Source: Solimonas sp. SE-A11 (GTDB taxonomy: Bacteria; Pseudomonadota; Gammaproteobacteria; Nevskiales; Nevskiaceae). From it: a DNA stretch of 64,000 nt. Under the pieces are notes generated by a model. That model was given only the letters and a program-made list of their open reading frames with translations. It was not told where the DNA came from and made no database searches. The DNA lies in contig NZ_JAUASX010000011.1 of the NCBI RefSeq assembly GCF_030345715.1, forward strand, positions 1 to 64,000, read 5' to 3'. Below are positions 62,471-64,000 of this stretch, piece after piece (positions within the stretch are counted from its first letter, which is position 1; every line of letters starts with the position of its first letter). Both the position numbers and the translations under genes were made by a program.

Positions 62471-64000
62471 CTATACGGGCAGCGTGAAGCGGAACACTGA
62501 CCCCGGATAGCCCGGCTCCACCCAGATGCGCCCGCCGTGGCGTTCCACGATCTTGCGGCAGATAGCCAGGCCGATGCCGCTGCCGGGGTAGATTTCGCGG
62601 GTATGCAGGCGCTGGAACAGCACGAACACGCGCTCGGCGTAGAGCGGGTCGATGCCGATGCCGTTGTCACGCACCGAGAACTGCCAGTAGTCGCCGTCCG
62701 GCTGTACATCGATGTCGATCTGCGGTGGCGCCTCGCCGCGAAACTTGATGGCATTGCCGACCAGGTTCTGGAACAGCTGCGTGATCAGCGAGCCCTGCAC
62801 CGGCAGCGTCGGCAGGGGCTGGCGCCGCACCACGGTGCCGCTCTCGGCGATGGTCGTCTTCAGGTTGGCCAGGGCGGCATCCAGCAGGCGGTCCAGCGAG
62901 GTCGGCTCGGGCTGCTGCTTCTCGCGGGTGACGCGCGAGTAGGTCAGCAGGCCCTCGATCAGCTGGCGCATGCGCTGCACCTCGTCGGTGATGTAACCGA
63001 CGAATTCGTTGGCGTCCGGATCCTTGCCGCTGAAGCGGCGCGCCAGCAACTGCGTGAAGCTGGACACGGTGCGCAACGGCTCCTGCAGGTCGTGCGAGGC
63101 GACGTAGGCGAAATGCTCCAGCTCGGTATTGGAGCGGGCCAGCTCCTCGGCGCGCTCGGTCAGCTCGGCGTTGGCGCGCTTGCGCTCGGTGATGTCCTCG
63201 GCCGTGCCGGCCACGCCGATCACGGTGCCACCCTTCATCAGCGGGGCGTTACTGAACACGATCGTGGTGATGCTGCCGTCCTTGCGCAGGATGGTGGTCT
63301 CGACGTTGCTGGCCGCGCCGCGACCGCTGGCGGCGGCATCGAACAGCGCCTGGACCATCGGGCGCTGCTCCTCGGGGATCACCGGCAGGAAGCTGCGACC
63401 CAGCAGCTCCGGCTCGTCGTAGCCGGTGATGACGCAGGTCTGCCGGTTCACCAGCGTGAAGCGGCCCTGCAGGTCCAGCGCGAAGATGGCGTTGGTGGCG
63501 CTCTGCATGATCTTGTTGCGGAACTCGGTGGCCTCGCGCAGGCCCTCCTCGGCCAGGCGCCGCCGCACGATCATCTCATTGAAGACTGTGGCGAGCTCGC
63601 CCAGCTCGTCGCCGGAGCGCACTTCGATGCGATGCGTCAGGTGTCCCTGCGACACCCGCAGGGCGCCCTCGCGCAAGGCCAGGATGCTGCGCCGCAGGTC
63701 CTGCGCGATCACCCAGGCCACCAGCAGGCCGCCGGCCAGCAGCACGGCGGTGAACAGGGCGATCAGCGTCGGCAGGCCATGCTGCATCCAGCGCGCCGCA
63801 TCACCGATGGTGACCGAGAAACGGCGCTCCAGCGGCGCCACCACGGCGTTGATCGTGGCGATGCGCATCAGCAACTGCTCGCGCCTTTCCGGCGTCAGCG
63901 AGCCGGCACCATGCGCGCGCTTCAGTTCCGCGGCGATGACCTCGAGCTCCAGCAGGCGGCGCTCGGCCTCGCGCCAGACCTGGACCGCGGAGTCGAGTGG
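62471..64000 (-). CDS. Membrane sensor histidine kinase (HAMP-PAS-HisKA-HATPase), 5' end outside window
   Basis: The visible 509 residues run past the window edge, so the start and the first membrane helix are missing. Seen in order: a periplasmic-type helix region (RREQLLMRIATINAVVAPLE), membrane segment LPTLIALFTAVLLAGGLLVAWVI, HAMP (LALREGALRVSQGHLTHRIE), PAS with PAC (GYDEPELLGRSFLPV, TAEDITERKRANAEL), HisKA with phospho-His in YVASHDLQEPLRTV, and HATPase N, G1 and G2 boxes (FQNLVGNAIKFR, NGIGI, GSGIGLAI). No response regulator is visible. Confidence 0.93.
   Translation of the reverse strand, partial: PLDSAVQVWREAERRLLELEVIAAELKRAHGAGSLTPERREQLLMRIATINAVVAPLERRFSVTIGDAARWMQHGLPTLIALFTAVLLAGGLLVAWVIAQDLRRSILALREGALRVSQGHLTHRIEVRSGDELGELATVFNEMIVRRRLAEEGLREATEFRNKIMQSATNAIFALDLQGRFTLVNRQTCVITGYDEPELLGRSFLPVIPEEQRPMVQALFDAAASGRGAASNVETTILRKDGSITTIVFSNAPLMKGGTVIGVAGTAEDITERKRANAELTERAEELARSNTELEHFAYVASHDLQEPLRTVSSFTQLLARRFSGKDPDANEFVGYITDEVQRMRQLIEGLLTYSRVTREKQQPEPTSLDRLLDAALANLKTTIAESGTVVRRQPLPTLPVQGSLITQLFQNLVGNAIKFRGEAPPQIDIDVQPDGDYWQFSVRDNGIGIDPLYAERVFVLFQRLHTREIYPGSGIGLAICRKIVERHGGRIWVEPGYPGSVFRFTLPV

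Overview
This 64 kb window is a GC-rich chromosomal segment of a gammaproteobacterium. The strongest taxonomic evidence is gene order: ychF-pth-rplY ... prs-tRNA-Gln-ispE-lolB-TPR gene, with hemA-prfA-prmC-moeB running the opposite way, as in Pseudomonas and its relatives. The purMN/DUF2066/perM/hda cluster, wrbA-DUF2069, CreD and FxsA agree. Intergenic REP-like palindromes of the GGAGCCAGCTTGCTGGC type also fit Pseudomonas-, Xanthomonas- or Nevskiales-like genomes. I cannot name the genus from sequence alone. There is no rRNA, CRISPR array, prophage or intact insertion sequence.

Layout. 0.1-13.6 kb is core housekeeping: translation factors, PRPP synthesis, isoprenoid and tetrapyrrole entry steps, and lipoprotein sorting. 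It is interrupted between rplY and prs by a self-contained ECF41 sigma-factor operon (2.6-4.6 kb) with its own consensus ECF41 promoter. 13.7-22.9 kb holds a crotonase, a large PHP/beta-propeller lipoprotein, proS, a penicillin-acylase homologue and the wrbA-lipoprotein-DUF2069 operon. 22.9-23.56 kb is an unexplained structured gap containing a minus-strand terminator. 23.6-28.5 kb is the hda-perM-DUF2066 operon divergent from purM-purN-DUF3108. 28.5-42 kb mixes small lipoproteins, a Nudix/metallo-beta-lactamase fusion, a CBS protein, a degenerate enhancer-binding-protein-like AAA+ ATPase, transaldolase, two BON-domain proteins, a second AI-2E family exporter, a truncated haemoglobin, CreD, a MocR regulator, FxsA and an outer-membrane barrel lipoprotein.

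42-46.9 kb holds regulatory modules: a patatin, an ArsR/SRPBCC/DUF899/GST operon with a palindrome over the regulator start, and a metal-efflux pair (CDF exporter and RcnR/FrmR repressor) sharing a canonical TACT-C6-AGTA operator. 46.9-50 kb holds dinB, a small heat-shock gene with a sigma-32 promoter and a candidate RNA thermometer, and a second SRPBCC gene whose ArsR regulator is a frameshifted remnant. 50-64 kb is accessory: two SDR enzymes, transglutaminase, lipocalin, an Arg/Asp/Glu-rich repeat protein, a methyltransferase, an AraC regulator divergent from a sterol desaturase broken by one in-frame TAG, two GYF-domain membrane proteins, a TM2 protein, small stress-type proteins and a PAS/HAMP histidine kinase cut by the window edge.

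Most operons show tight translational coupling (ATGA, GTGA and TTGA overlaps), and several convergent genes overlap at their stops, so the genome is compact. The best leads for new biology are the ECF41 operon, the JAMM pseudo-protease after the MoeB-like E1, the HTH-less bEBP-like ATPase, the GYF-ClpP-like/GYF-RDD pair, the hsp20 thermometer and the structured gap at 23 kb.
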